Made by a program: the position numbers and the translations under genes. A stretch of 50,515 nucleotides of DNA from contig JAUXNJ010000043.1 of the NCBI GenBank assembly GCA_030682795.1, positions 1 through 50,515 of the forward strand, written 5' to 3'. The notes under the pieces were generated by a model. The model was not told where the DNA came from. It ran no database searches and saw nothing but the letters and a program-made list of their open reading frames with translations. This DNA is from Sphingobacteriaceae bacterium (lineage in GTDB: Bacteria; Bacteroidota; Bacteroidia; UBA7662). This document shows positions 17,168 through 27,416 of the stretch, in pieces (position 1 is the first letter of the stretch; every line of letters starts with the position of its first letter).

Positions 17168-17389
17168 TCACAAGCCCAAAAAAGCCGATAATTGCTCTTT
17201 TTTCACACGGGTTACTTCCCCGTTTTCAGCCTGTTTCCGACTAGCATTTATTTTTTCTACGAAGTCCGGCTCGTAGTCAGCACCTTCGCGCACAACAAAT
17301 TCAATTTTAAATGCTTCCATAAAAGCCTTGAGCGCTTCAAGTTGAGCGCTGTTTTTAGGTTGAACCACAAGGACTTCGTTTGCTTTCAT
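17168..17389 (-). CDS. Antitoxin of the YoeB pair (DUF2683-like, not YefM)
   Basis: This 73-residue protein is directly upstream of yoeB. It begins with a short beta segment (NEVLVVQPKNSAQLEALKAF) and then helices, with a basic C-terminal segment. It does not resemble the YefM/Phd fold usually paired with YoeB; similar short proteins occur beside YoeB in Bacteroidota. The antitoxin role is inferred from position and size. It probably binds the toxin through the C-terminal half. Confidence 0.75.
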   Translation of the reverse strand: MKANEVLVVQPKNSAQLEALKAFMEAFKIEFVVREGADYEPDFVEKINASRKQAENGEVTRVKKEQLSAFLGL

Positions 17390-17406
17390 GGTGATTATTT
17401 GTATTT

Positions 17407-17414
17407 CAAAGTTA
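17407..17414 (-). promoter_or_regulatory. Candidate -7 box for the toxin-antitoxin operon
   Basis: TAACTTTG on the minus strand exactly matches TAnnTTTG, 17 nt before the antitoxin ATG at 17389. Confidence 0.45.
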
Positions 17415-17510
17415 AAAAATATCGGTTGTAATTAAAAACTCGGTTTGCCCAAAGAGCAGCTGCCGATGAAACAATAATCACAATGGATGTTAAGAAACTT
17501 ATTACTGAAC

Positions 17511-19235
<1,725 letters not shown>

Positions 19236-19334
19236 CTAAAATCGGGTGTTTAGCCTCTTTTTCGAACCAATCACAAGAAAATATCACAGTAAACCGCATA
19301 CATTGTTTCGGCTTTGCCTTATATTCGCCCTCTG

Positions 19335-19676
19335 ATGTTGCGCAAGCTATTGATTTTGGTATTGGCCCTGAGTTTGGGCACGGCGGCTACCGCCTCCGAC
19401 TGGCTTTTGCCAGCTCAGGTGGCAGTGGAGCAAGGTGCACAGCCGTCTGATGCCACCGATGCACCAGCGCCCCAACATTTTTTCGAGAGTTTTCAAATTT
19501 TACCTACGCCCTCCAGTGGCTTGTATTGGCAGCAGGCTTTGCCCGATGCCTTGCATAGCGGGGACTATTTTTTAACTCAATCAGCTCATATTACGGTTGG
19601 TCAGCTCTTGCCAGATGCTGTTATTCAACTCAACAGGGTGCTTTTTACGCACATCATGCCAGCTTTGGCACCTTAA
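19335..19676 (+). CDS. Hypothetical small exported protein
   Basis: This 113-residue ORF starts at the ATG at 19335, with a clear signal peptide (residues 1-20, ending ATA-SDW). The rest has low complexity (Ala/Pro/Asp-rich) and no recognised domain. It precedes secDF by 80 nt on the same strand. Coding status is supported mainly by the signal peptide and codon composition. Confidence 0.5.
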   Translation: MLRKLLILVLALSLGTAATASDWLLPAQVAVEQGAQPSDATDAPAPQHFFESFQILPTPSSGLYWQQALPDALHSGDYFLTQSAHITVGQLLPDAVIQLNRVLFTHIMPALAP

Positions 19677-19756
19677 GCATCGGCTTTTTAGCAACACAGC
19701 CCGACAATGCTGCAAATTGTCAATCCCCAAAAATTTAACAACCAAAAATTAATACA

Positions 19757-22700
19757 ATGAAAAGTAAAGGACTGGTTCGGTCGTTAGTGATTGCTTTTGC
19801 CTTGGTATGTATTTACCAATTGAGCTTCACTTTTGTATCTAGCCGCGTAGAAAGCAAAGCCGAAAAATTCGCCAATGGCGATCCGGTAGCGAAAAAGGCA
19901 TACCTCGACAGTATTGCCGATACCAAGGTGTACAACCTCTTGGTGCGCTCATTCACTTACCAGCAGGTAAAAGAGCAACAGTTAAACCTCGGTCTCGATT
20001 TGCAAGGTGGTATGAACGTGGTGATGGAAGTATCGGTAGCCGATGTGGTGAAAGCCCTTAGCAACTACAGCAAAGATGCCTCCTTTGTACGTGCCATGGA
20101 ACTGGCTACAGAGCGTCAGGCCAATAGTCAGCTCGATTACGTTACCCTCTTCGAACAAGCCTACAAAGAGGTAGATCCGAATGGTAAACTGGCAGCGATT
20201 TTCGCAACCCGGGAAAATCAGGGCAAAATCGACTACAACAGCACCAACGCCCAGGTAATGGAAGTGGTACGTGCCGAAACGGAAGATGCGATCGATCGCT
20301 CGTTCAACATCTTACGTACACGTATCGATAAATTCGGCGTGACTTCTCCCAACATCCAGCGTCAGCAGGGTACAGGTCGTATCATTATTGAATTACCAGG
20401 TGTAGACAATCCTGATCGGGTACGCAAGCTTTTGCAAGGAACGGCGAAGTTGGAGTTCTGGGAGACATTTGAGTCTGGTGAGGTGCTCGAGCGCATTTTC
20501 GAAGTAAACAAGTTCTTGGCCGACAAGCAGAAGTTGGAAAAAGGAGATGCTGACAAATCAGCTGGTACTACCAGTGTAAACGACACGAGCAAAGTTGCTG
20601 AAGAAGCTGCTGAAAACGACTTGCTCAAGCAATTAGCGGCTGCTGATACGGCTGCTGCTACCGATACAGGTGAGTTGAGCATGGACCAGGCGCGTCGTGA
20701 AAATCCGCTTTTCAACGTATTGATGCCAGCCATTTTCCAGGGAGAAGACGGTTCAACGCGTGCTATGCAGGGTCCAGTAGTTGGTACCTCTAACGTACGT
20801 GACACTGCCAAAGTAAATGCCATTTTTGCCAGCGACGAGGTACGTGCCATGTTGCCGCGCAATTTGAAGTTGATGTGGACGGTAAAAGGTCGCGGTGAAG
20901 GCAACAAATTCCTGGACCTGGTAGCCATCAAAGCCCGCAGCAACGACGAGCGCGCGCCTTTAGAAGGGGATGTGATTACTGATGCGCGTGAATCGCTCGA
21001 TAATTTTGGTCAGGTAGAAGTAAGTATGACCATGAATGCTGAGGGTGCTAAAACATGGCGTCGTTTAACAGCTGATAATTTGGAGAAAAGCATTGCGATT
21101 GTGCTCGATAACTATGTGTATTCATATCCTAATGTAAAGTCAGAAATCAGTGGCGGCATGTCGTCAATCAGCGGTAACTTCACCCCTGAAGAGGCGAAAG
21201 ACTTAGCCAACATCCTCAAGGCGGGTAAATTGCCAGCGCCAGCGCGCATTGTAGAAGAAGCCATTGTGGGACCAAGCTTAGGTGCCGAAGCCATTCAAGC
21301 CGGTTTGATTTCGATCATTGGTGGTTTGTTGCTTGTATTGGTGTTCATGGTTGTGTATTACGCCAAGGCGGGTATTGTAGCCAACGTAGCCTTGTTTGCC
21401 AACATCTTCTTCATCTTTGGTGTATTGGCTTCTTTGCAAGCGGTATTGACCTTACCTGGTATCGCTGGTATCGTGCTTACCATTGGTATGGCCGTGGATG
21501 CGAACGTACTAATTTTCGAACGTATTCGGGAAGAGCTCGATAAAGGCAAGGCGCTGCGCTTGGGCATCATTGACGGTTTTAAGAACGCCTATTCTTCAAT
21601 CATTGATGCCAACGTAACGACCTTGTTAACTGGTATCATTCTCTACTCTTTTGGTACAGGTCCGATTCGTGGTTTTGCCACCACCTTGATTGTAGGTATC
21701 CTCACCTCATTGTTCTGTGCCTTGTTCATCACCCGTTTGATCATCGACTGGTATGTGAATAAGGAGAAGCCGATGACTTTTGGTACACCTGCTACCTTGA
21801 GCGTATTCAAGAATTTGAACATCGATTTCTTGAGTCGCCGCAAAATGTGGTATGCCATTTCAGGAGTAGTAATTGCTGCTGGTTTGGTGAGCATGTTTAC
21901 GCAGGGCTTTAACTTGGGTGTAGACTTTAAAGGAGGGCGTTCTTACGTGGTTGAGTTTGCCGATGGTAAAACTTCTACACAGTTACGTTCCGCTTTAACA
22001 GGTCCTTTTGAAGGCGCGCCTGAAGTAAAAACCTTTGGTTCGAACACTAAATTCAAAATCACTACCTCTTACAGAATTGCTGAAAATGCCGAGGAAGTTG
22101 ATAATGAAGTGGCTATGAAGCTGTATGAAGGCTTGAGCAGTATCATGACCAACAAAATCGACTTTGAAACCTTTAAGGCAGAGCGCATTTTGAGTTCGCA
22201 GAAGGTGGGTCCAACCATTGCCGACGACATCAAAGCCTCGGCCATCATGTCGATCATCTTCTCCTTGGTCATCATTTTCGTTTACATCCTCATTCGATTC
22301 CGTAAGTGGAACTATGCCTTGGGTGCCTCTTTGGCCTTGTTGCACGATATTTTGTTTGTGCTTGCCATTTTCTCGCTCCTTTGGCCAATCATGCCGTTCA
22401 GCATGGAAATCGACCAGGCCTTTATTGCTGCCTTGTTAACCATTGTGGGTTATTCGATCAACGATACCGTGGTTGTGTACGACCGTTTGCGTGAAGAGTT
22501 GGCGTTGCACCATGGTGGCGACGATGAGAAGGTAATTAACGGAGCCGTAAACAGTACCTTCAGCCGTACCATCATTACAGCCGTTACTACCATTTTGGTA
22601 GTGTTTGTGCTCTTCTTATTCGGTGGTGAAGTAATCAAAGGCTTTACGTTTGCCTTGTTGATTGGTTTGTTCGTGGGTACTTACTCGTCGATCTTTATCG

Positions 22701-22759
22701 CCTCAGCCGTGGTACTCGATACTGCTAAATTTGTTGAGAAGAAGAAGCTGAAGAAGTAA
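19757..22759 (+). CDS. secDF: SecDF fusion, protein translocase accessory subunit
   Basis: This 1000-residue fusion of SecD (about 1-670) and SecF (about 690-1000) uses the proton gradient to pull proteins through SecYEG. It shows NLGLDLQGGMNVVMEV near residue 77, a large periplasmic P1 domain with an Asp/Ala-rich insertion (about 250-310), IVLTIGMAVDANVLIFERIREE in SecD, and NLGVDFKGGRSYVV and YSINDTVVVYDRLREEL in SecF, with about 12 helices in all. The fusion arrangement and ~1000-residue length are typical of Bacteroidota. A strong terminator follows. Confidence 0.97.
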   Translation: MKSKGLVRSLVIAFALVCIYQLSFTFVSSRVESKAEKFANGDPVAKKAYLDSIADTKVYNLLVRSFTYQQVKEQQLNLGLDLQGGMNVVMEVSVADVVKALSNYSKDASFVRAMELATERQANSQLDYVTLFEQAYKEVDPNGKLAAIFATRENQGKIDYNSTNAQVMEVVRAETEDAIDRSFNILRTRIDKFGVTSPNIQRQQGTGRIIIELPGVDNPDRVRKLLQGTAKLEFWETFESGEVLERIFEVNKFLADKQKLEKGDADKSAGTTSVNDTSKVAEEAAENDLLKQLAAADTAAATDTGELSMDQARRENPLFNVLMPAIFQGEDGSTRAMQGPVVGTSNVRDTAKVNAIFASDEVRAMLPRNLKLMWTVKGRGEGNKFLDLVAIKARSNDERAPLEGDVITDARESLDNFGQVEVSMTMNAEGAKTWRRLTADNLEKSIAIVLDNYVYSYPNVKSEISGGMSSISGNFTPEEAKDLANILKAGKLPAPARIVEEAIVGPSLGAEAIQAGLISIIGGLLLVLVFMVVYYAKAGIVANVALFANIFFIFGVLASLQAVLTLPGIAGIVLTIGMAVDANVLIFERIREELDKGKALRLGIIDGFKNAYSSIIDANVTTLLTGIILYSFGTGPIRGFATTLIVGILTSLFCALFITRLIIDWYVNKEKPMTFGTPATLSVFKNLNIDFLSRRKMWYAISGVVIAAGLVSMFTQGFNLGVDFKGGRSYVVEFADGKTSTQLRSALTGPFEGAPEVKTFGSNTKFKITTSYRIAENAEEVDNEVAMKLYEGLSSIMTNKIDFETFKAERILSSQKVGPTIADDIKASAIMSIIFSLVIIFVYILIRFRKWNYALGASLALLHDILFVLAIFSLLWPIMPFSMEIDQAFIAALLTIVGYSINDTVVVYDRLREELALHHGGDDEKVINGAVNSTFSRTIITAVTTILVVFVLFLFGGEVIKGFTFALLIGLFVGTYSSIFIASAVVLDTAKFVEKKKLKK

Positions 22760-22782
22760 GAGCTCAGTCTTTTAATCAAGCC

Positions 22783-22824
22783 AAAAGGGCTGCCGCAGCA
22801 ATGTGAGCAGCCCTTTTGCTTTTG
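22783..22824 (+). terminator. Intrinsic terminator after secDF
   Basis: AAAAGGGCTGC (22783-22793) pairs over 11 bp with GCAGCCCTTTT (22807-22817), followed by GCTTTTG. It begins 24 nt after the secDF stop. Confidence 0.85.
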
Positions 22825-22859
22825 TAACGAAAGTAACAACATCCCCATTTTAAAAGCCT

Positions 22860-22867
22860 TATTTTTG
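22860..22867 (+). promoter_or_regulatory. -7 box abutting the DUF2490 gene start
   Basis: TATTTTTG exactly matches TAnnTTTG and ends only 5 nt before the ATG at 22873, so the transcript would start at or next to the start codon. Confidence 0.5.
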
Positions 22868-22872
22868 CGGGA

Positions 22873-23637
22873 ATGAGGTGTTTTAAACGGATTGCATTAA
22901 GTGCTTGGAGCGTGTTTTTGCTGCTCACGACCGTAAGTGAGGCGCAAAATCAGGTGCGCCCGCAGTCTTTTGGCCATTGGTTTTCGTATAGCGGTGATCA
23001 TAAAATCAACAGTCGCTTTGGTGTACACTCAGACTTCTCGCTGCGGAACTACTTTTTGACCAATTCGGTGGAGCAGTCGCTGGTGCGGGTGGGTATCAAC
23101 CACTATTTGGGTAAGCTCAGTATGGTTACCGCGGGCTATGCTTATGCCATTACCTTGCCATCGGACGATAATGTGGCGGGATTTGTGGTGAGTGAAAACC
23201 GCCTATGGCAGCAGCTCATTTTGCGGCATCGCACCTACCAGCTTTTTATTGAGCACCGCTATCGGTTGGAGCAGCGCTTCCTCGAAAATCGCGATACAGG
23301 CGTCAATACCTTTGACAACCGCATTCGCTACCGATTTAATGCCCTTTTTCCGTTCTACAACCTTTCGCCGAGTTTGCGGCATTACTTTTTGGCGATGAAC
23401 AATGAGCTGTTTATGAATTTGGGGAGGAGCGTGTCGGGACAATTTTTTGACCGTAACCGACTGTTTATGGCCGTGGGTTATCAGTGGAGCCCCAAATTTA
23501 ATGTGCAACTGGGCTATATGAACCAGGTGGTGGCGGTGTCGAACATGCTCACCCCCGATGTAAATCACTTGGTGCAGGTAAATGTGTCGTTTAACATGGA
23601 TGAATTGGGCAGTTTGTTTAATACTGCAAAACCCTAA
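22873..23637 (+). CDS. DUF2490 beta-barrel-like protein (second copy)
   Basis: This 254-residue exported protein has a signal peptide (1-24, ending SEAQ). It shows DUF2490-type strands (FGHWFSYSGDHKINSRFGVHSDFSLR, LWQQLILRHRTYQLFIEHRYRLEQRF, NRIRYRFNALFPF). It is a diverged paralogue of the gene at 9222-10058. It ends 3 nt before an unknown secreted protein gene, suggesting an operon. Outer-membrane location is inferred from beta-strand periodicity. Confidence 0.83.
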   Translation: MRCFKRIALSAWSVFLLLTTVSEAQNQVRPQSFGHWFSYSGDHKINSRFGVHSDFSLRNYFLTNSVEQSLVRVGINHYLGKLSMVTAGYAYAITLPSDDNVAGFVVSENRLWQQLILRHRTYQLFIEHRYRLEQRFLENRDTGVNTFDNRIRYRFNALFPFYNLSPSLRHYFLAMNNELFMNLGRSVSGQFFDRNRLFMAVGYQWSPKFNVQLGYMNQVVAVSNMLTPDVNHLVQVNVSFNMDELGSLFNTAKP

Positions 23638-23640
23638 GTT

Positions 23641-25497
23641 ATGGCTCGATTGATACTGATAACTACGTTTGTATTGGGAATGGCATTTTCGGCAACAGCC
23701 CAGCAGGTTTGGTATGAGGGTCCAGCCGTTTGGATACCCGTGACTGGTGCGGTGGAAAAGTTTCAGCATGCGCGCCGTGATACCAATTTGCAGCTTACCG
23801 GCAAATATTTTTGGCAATTACGCGAGGAGCTGCCGGGTGGGGCGCTTCGACTGGTTCGCATAGCTGCGCAGTTTAAAAACGGGCGCATCGACGGTCACTT
23901 GCTTTATACCCAACACGATTTACAGTTGGAAGTAGGGGATATAGCCGCCGATTCGTTGCTGGTGCAGGCCAAAGGCGATGTAGTGCAGCTGCAAGCGCAT
24001 TTTCAGCTAGGCAAAGCGAGTGGGCAGTGGCTGTTGGAGCAAGGGACTTACCCTCGGATAGGGCAGCCTACTGCAAAAATTACCTTTTCTCCCGCTAGCC
24101 AGCAGTTTAGTTATGCGGGTGTGGCAGGACAACTCTCTGGTAAAATTAACCCAACAGGGGCCGTACAAGGGCCCTGGAAGTGGCAGCAGGATTCGCTGGT
24201 GTACGAATATCAGTACGATTCGGGCCGGCTTACCGCCATCCGCCAGCAGGAGCAGCTCATGGCCACCGCGGCATTTCGGCAATTAGAGCAGCTGCTTCGT
24301 GCCGAGCACAACTTGCGCTGGGAGCGGGATAGCAGCAGTCGGTTTGATCCGGGTTTGGCCAGCAACGACAGCATTTTGATACTGCAACAGCCTTGGTCAG
24401 TCGCTTTTTCAGGTCTAAGGACGCTATTAGACGGTCCTTGGAGCTGGTTACAGCGCCATCCGCTCATTCAATTGCCTTTGTTGCCAGCCATCAACGGCAT
24501 TTTTATCCCGCTCGATACTGCCAATCTCCCGCAAGCAACCTTTGCGGAACTCGAACACTATCGCGACAGCACCCAAAAATGTTTGCAAGCACCTTCGTTG
24601 CAATTGCGTATTGGACAAGATACCGCCCTCGATCAATTGTATGCCGAGGCACAATTAGCACAGCAGCAGGCCGACAGTCTCTTGGAAGTCTATCGTGCTT
24701 ACCTTGCGCCTGCCAGTCGCCGCCAACTTTTCCTTAGCCAGTCTTCCCAGGCAAACTACCTTCCACAAGCAGCAGTACTTACTTCTTTAAAAACTGCTGC
24801 GGAGCAAGCCATTGGGTTACTTGAAGCGTATGCCGGACAATTGTTTGAATTCAGGCTACAATTCAGAGAGGAAGCTGCCTTAACTGCTTTAGAGTCTGCT
24901 TGGCTAAGCACACTCAATCGCATAGTTGAGTTAAAACCAGACTCCGCCTATGCGGTAGGCTTGCAGCTGTGGACGAATTTGCAGCAAGGCCATCTGCAAG
25001 CGCAAAAAGAAGCCTATACGGCCCTGCAAAATTTGGAGCAACGCCGGCAGTTTTTAAGAGGAGCTTTAGACGAGGCGGAGGGACTTTTGCGCTACTTTGA
25101 ATTGCGGGCTTATCCGTTTTTAACCACGGCACCTGCCGATTTTCAAAAGGCTTATACGCAAATGTTGTACAATCCTTATATGGGCGTAAACAACATCGAG
25201 CAAGTAAACCGGCGGCGTTTGCTGACGTATTTTAAGGTCGATTTTTGGCCATGGTGGTGCGGGCAGCTGCAGCAGGTAGCGCGACCGCAGCAATTGTTTG
25301 AAGCGCAAGAAACCGCCAAATTATTGTACGAGGCCATCATGGCTTTGGGTACCGACAGCTCGCGCGAAGCCAACCGACTAGAAAAGCGCATCCGGCGTGA
25401 AAAGTCGCCAGAGCGGGTAGTGCGGCTGCTACTCGACTACCAACGCCGGCAAGAGGGTCGGGCGCAGGCTGCCAACCGCCTTATTTCCGGAAGATAA
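23641..25497 (+). CDS. Unknown exported 618-residue protein
   Basis: A signal peptide (1-20, ending SATAQ) is followed by a beta-rich N-terminal half. Residues 45-190 look like stacked short repeats with Gly/Trp/Tyr and resemble degenerate MORN or toxin-repeat sheets. A long helical C-terminal half (about 330-610) is rich in Gln, Leu and Ala. I recognise no family. It is coupled by position to the upstream DUF2490 gene. Its stop overlaps the 3' end of the convergent DUF486 gene by 17 nt. Confidence 0.7.
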   Translation: MARLILITTFVLGMAFSATAQQVWYEGPAVWIPVTGAVEKFQHARRDTNLQLTGKYFWQLREELPGGALRLVRIAAQFKNGRIDGHLLYTQHDLQLEVGDIAADSLLVQAKGDVVQLQAHFQLGKASGQWLLEQGTYPRIGQPTAKITFSPASQQFSYAGVAGQLSGKINPTGAVQGPWKWQQDSLVYEYQYDSGRLTAIRQQEQLMATAAFRQLEQLLRAEHNLRWERDSSSRFDPGLASNDSILILQQPWSVAFSGLRTLLDGPWSWLQRHPLIQLPLLPAINGIFIPLDTANLPQATFAELEHYRDSTQKCLQAPSLQLRIGQDTALDQLYAEAQLAQQQADSLLEVYRAYLAPASRRQLFLSQSSQANYLPQAAVLTSLKTAAEQAIGLLEAYAGQLFEFRLQFREEAALTALESAWLSTLNRIVELKPDSAYAVGLQLWTNLQQGHLQAQKEAYTALQNLEQRRQFLRGALDEAEGLLRYFELRAYPFLTTAPADFQKAYTQMLYNPYMGVNNIEQVNRRRLLTYFKVDFWPWWCGQLQQVARPQQLFEAQETAKLLYEAIMALGTDSSREANRLEKRIRREKSPERVVRLLLDYQRRQEGRAQAANRLISGR

Positions 25498-25849
25498 AAT
25501 ACACGGCCAGCACCAAAAAGCAGAAGCCTACCAAGTGATTCCAGCGGAGGGCTTCGTTTTTAAAGAGCACGGTGGTAAAAATGGTGAATACCACCAAGGT
25601 AATCACCTCCTGAATTACCTTAAGTTCGACCAAGGAAAAAGGCCCGCCGTTTTCCTTAAAACCAATGCGGTTAGCGGGCACTTGGAAGAAGTATTCGAAC
25701 AACGCAATGCCCCAGCTGATAAGCACAATGGCTATGAAGCCCAGGTTTTTGAACCAGCTCATTTCATTGAATTTGAGGTGGCCATACCAGGCGAAGGTCA
25801 TGAAGATGTTCGACAAAATGAGCAAGCCGATGGTGTAAAATGCCTTCAT
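25481..25849 (-). CDS. DUF486 (DMT-type) small membrane protein
   Basis: This 122-residue protein has four hydrophobic helices. It matches the DUF486 family: WYGHLKFNE, SWGIALFEYFFQVPANRIGF, FSLVELKVIQEVITLVVF and LRWNHLVGFCFLVLAVYFIF. It is related to small multidrug transporters, but the substrate is unknown. It lies 7 nt downstream of the RlmI-like gene and is probably cotranscribed with it. Confidence 0.88.
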   Translation of the reverse strand: MKAFYTIGLLILSNIFMTFAWYGHLKFNEMSWFKNLGFIAIVLISWGIALFEYFFQVPANRIGFKENGGPFSLVELKVIQEVITLVVFTIFTTVLFKNEALRWNHLVGFCFLVLAVYFIFRK

Positions 25850-25856
25850 ATGCAGA

Positions 25857-27032
25857 TTAAATAATGTGCAGCAGCAAGCCTTTCAAGTATTCGCCTTCGG
25901 GGTGGTAGATGTTGATGGGGTGGTCGTCGGCCTGCGACAGTAGCCTCAGAATGCGCACCTCGCGACCGGCATCCACCGCGGCGCCGAACACAATTTTGCG
26001 GAACAAATCGGCCGTAATGTGCTGCGAGCAGCTGTAGGTGAAGAGCAAACCGTTGGGTGCGATCTTTTTCATGGCCACCATGTTGAGCTCTTTGTAGCCG
26101 CGAGCGGCATTGTTCACGGCCTTGGCGCTTTTTGCAAAGGCGGGCGGGTCGAGTACAATGAGGTCGTACTTTTCTTCGGTTTGGCGGATGTAATCGAAGC
26201 AATCGGCGGCAATGCCCTGGTGCTTGGCTTCGGGGAAATTGAGGGTAGCAAGGGCCTCGGCACGGGCCACGGCATCTTTGGAGATGTCAACAGAATGTAC
26301 TTCGCGGGCACCGCCGGCTAGGGCGTACAGACTAAATCCACCGGTATAACTGAAGGCATTGAGCACTTTTTTACCTGCACTGTGCTGCTGGGTGAGGGCC
26401 CGGTTGTCGCGCTGATCGATGAAAAAGCCGGTTTTTTGTCCGTTTTCAACGTCTACCAAAAATTGAATGCCGTTTTCGAGCACGGCTATGGGCTGTGCGG
26501 CGGGTTCGGTGCGCCAGCCTTTGAGCAGCGAAACGCCTTCTTGGAAGGACGGATTGTCTTTTTGCTTGAGGTAAATGTGTTTGAACCCCAATGCCAGTAT
26601 GCTCTGTTCAATGTCTGCGTAAATGTGCTCGATGCCTTTGATAAGCACCTGCATCACCACGGTTTCGCCGTACACATCGGCAATTACGCCTGGGAGGAAA
26701 TCGCCCTCAGCGTGCAGCAAACGGTAGCAAGTAGTGGTTTGGGGGTTGATGATTTGCTGGCGCAGTTGGAAGGCATTTTGCACCTTGGCTTGCCAATAGG
26801 CGGCATCGAAGCTAGGGACTTGACTTTTGTTGAAGTCGAAAATGCGGCAGCTGATTTGGCTCTCAGGCGAATAAAAGCCATGGCCCAACAGCTCACCTTG
26901 CTGGTTGCATACGGCAACAATTTCCCCATTGCTGGCCTTGGGATGCGTTTTGATGGCGCCACTAAACACCCAAGGGTGGCGGTTGAGGATGGAGCGGTCG
27001 CGCCCGCTTTTAAGGAGAAGTTGTGCGTACAT
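25857..27032 (-). CDS. rlmI: Class I SAM-dependent rRNA m5C methyltransferase, RlmI-like
   Basis: This 391-residue enzyme has an N-terminal PUA domain (about 1-75, HPWVFSGAI at 19-27) and a Rossmann methyltransferase domain: KTGFFIDQR (200-208), LNAFSYTGGFSLYA (224-237), LDPPAFAKS (294-302), and TYSCSQH with the likely catalytic Cys at 335. The family methylates C5 of a 23S rRNA cytidine (C1962 in E. coli RlmI). The exact target here is inferred. The ATG at 27032 is confirmed by the conserved N-terminus. Confidence 0.9.
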   Translation of the reverse strand: MYAQLLLKSGRDRSILNRHPWVFSGAIKTHPKASNGEIVAVCNQQGELLGHGFYSPESQISCRIFDFNKSQVPSFDAAYWQAKVQNAFQLRQQIINPQTTTCYRLLHAEGDFLPGVIADVYGETVVMQVLIKGIEHIYADIEQSILALGFKHIYLKQKDNPSFQEGVSLLKGWRTEPAAQPIAVLENGIQFLVDVENGQKTGFFIDQRDNRALTQQHSAGKKVLNAFSYTGGFSLYALAGGAREVHSVDISKDAVARAEALATLNFPEAKHQGIAADCFDYIRQTEEKYDLIVLDPPAFAKSAKAVNNAARGYKELNMVAMKKIAPNGLLFTYSCSQHITADLFRKIVFGAAVDAGREVRILRLLSQADDHPINIYHPEGEYLKGLLLHII

Positions 27033-27087
27033 GCTGCGAAATTACAAAAAGGAGCAAACCAGCGCCGTAAAAGATTGTTGTTTTGGC

Positions 27088-27366
27088 ATGTTACCCACAC
27101 TGAGCGAGCGCGATGTAGACCGCATCATTGAAATGGCTTGGGAGGACCGCACCTCCTTTGATTCCATCTTCCGGCAATTTGGCCTGAGCGAGCAAGAGGT
27201 GATTGCCCTCATGCGACGCGAGCTCAAGCCTTCGAGCTGGCGGCTGTGGCGCGAAAGGGCCAAAAAAGTATCAAATAAGCACGAGGCGAAGCGGTCGGGG
27301 GAAATCGACCGTTTTAAGTGCAGCCGACAGCGCAGCATCAGTTTTAACAAGGTTTCGAAGCGGTAG
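27088..27366 (+). CDS. DUF2805 / TIGR03643 family small protein
   Basis: This 92-residue protein has the family core SERDVDRIIEMAWEDRTSFDSIFRQFGLSEQEVIALMRRELKPSSWRLWRER (about residues 5-56), a helix-turn-helix-like helical domain, followed by a Lys/Arg-rich tail. ATG 27088 is chosen; an in-frame ATG at 27031 would overlap the start of the divergent methyltransferase gene. Function is unknown; nucleic-acid binding is plausible from its basic charge. Confidence 0.83.
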   Translation: MLPTLSERDVDRIIEMAWEDRTSFDSIFRQFGLSEQEVIALMRRELKPSSWRLWRERAKKVSNKHEAKRSGEIDRFKCSRQRSISFNKVSKR

Positions 27367-27416
27367 GTTTTAATGGAAATGGCTCACACGAAGCTAATTT
27401 TTGCTAATTTGGCTTC

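Noticed and set aside
27031-27087. Upstream start for the DUF2805 gene at 27031
   Set aside because: It would overlap the start codon of the divergent methyltransferase gene, and the added residues do not match the family. It cannot be fully excluded.
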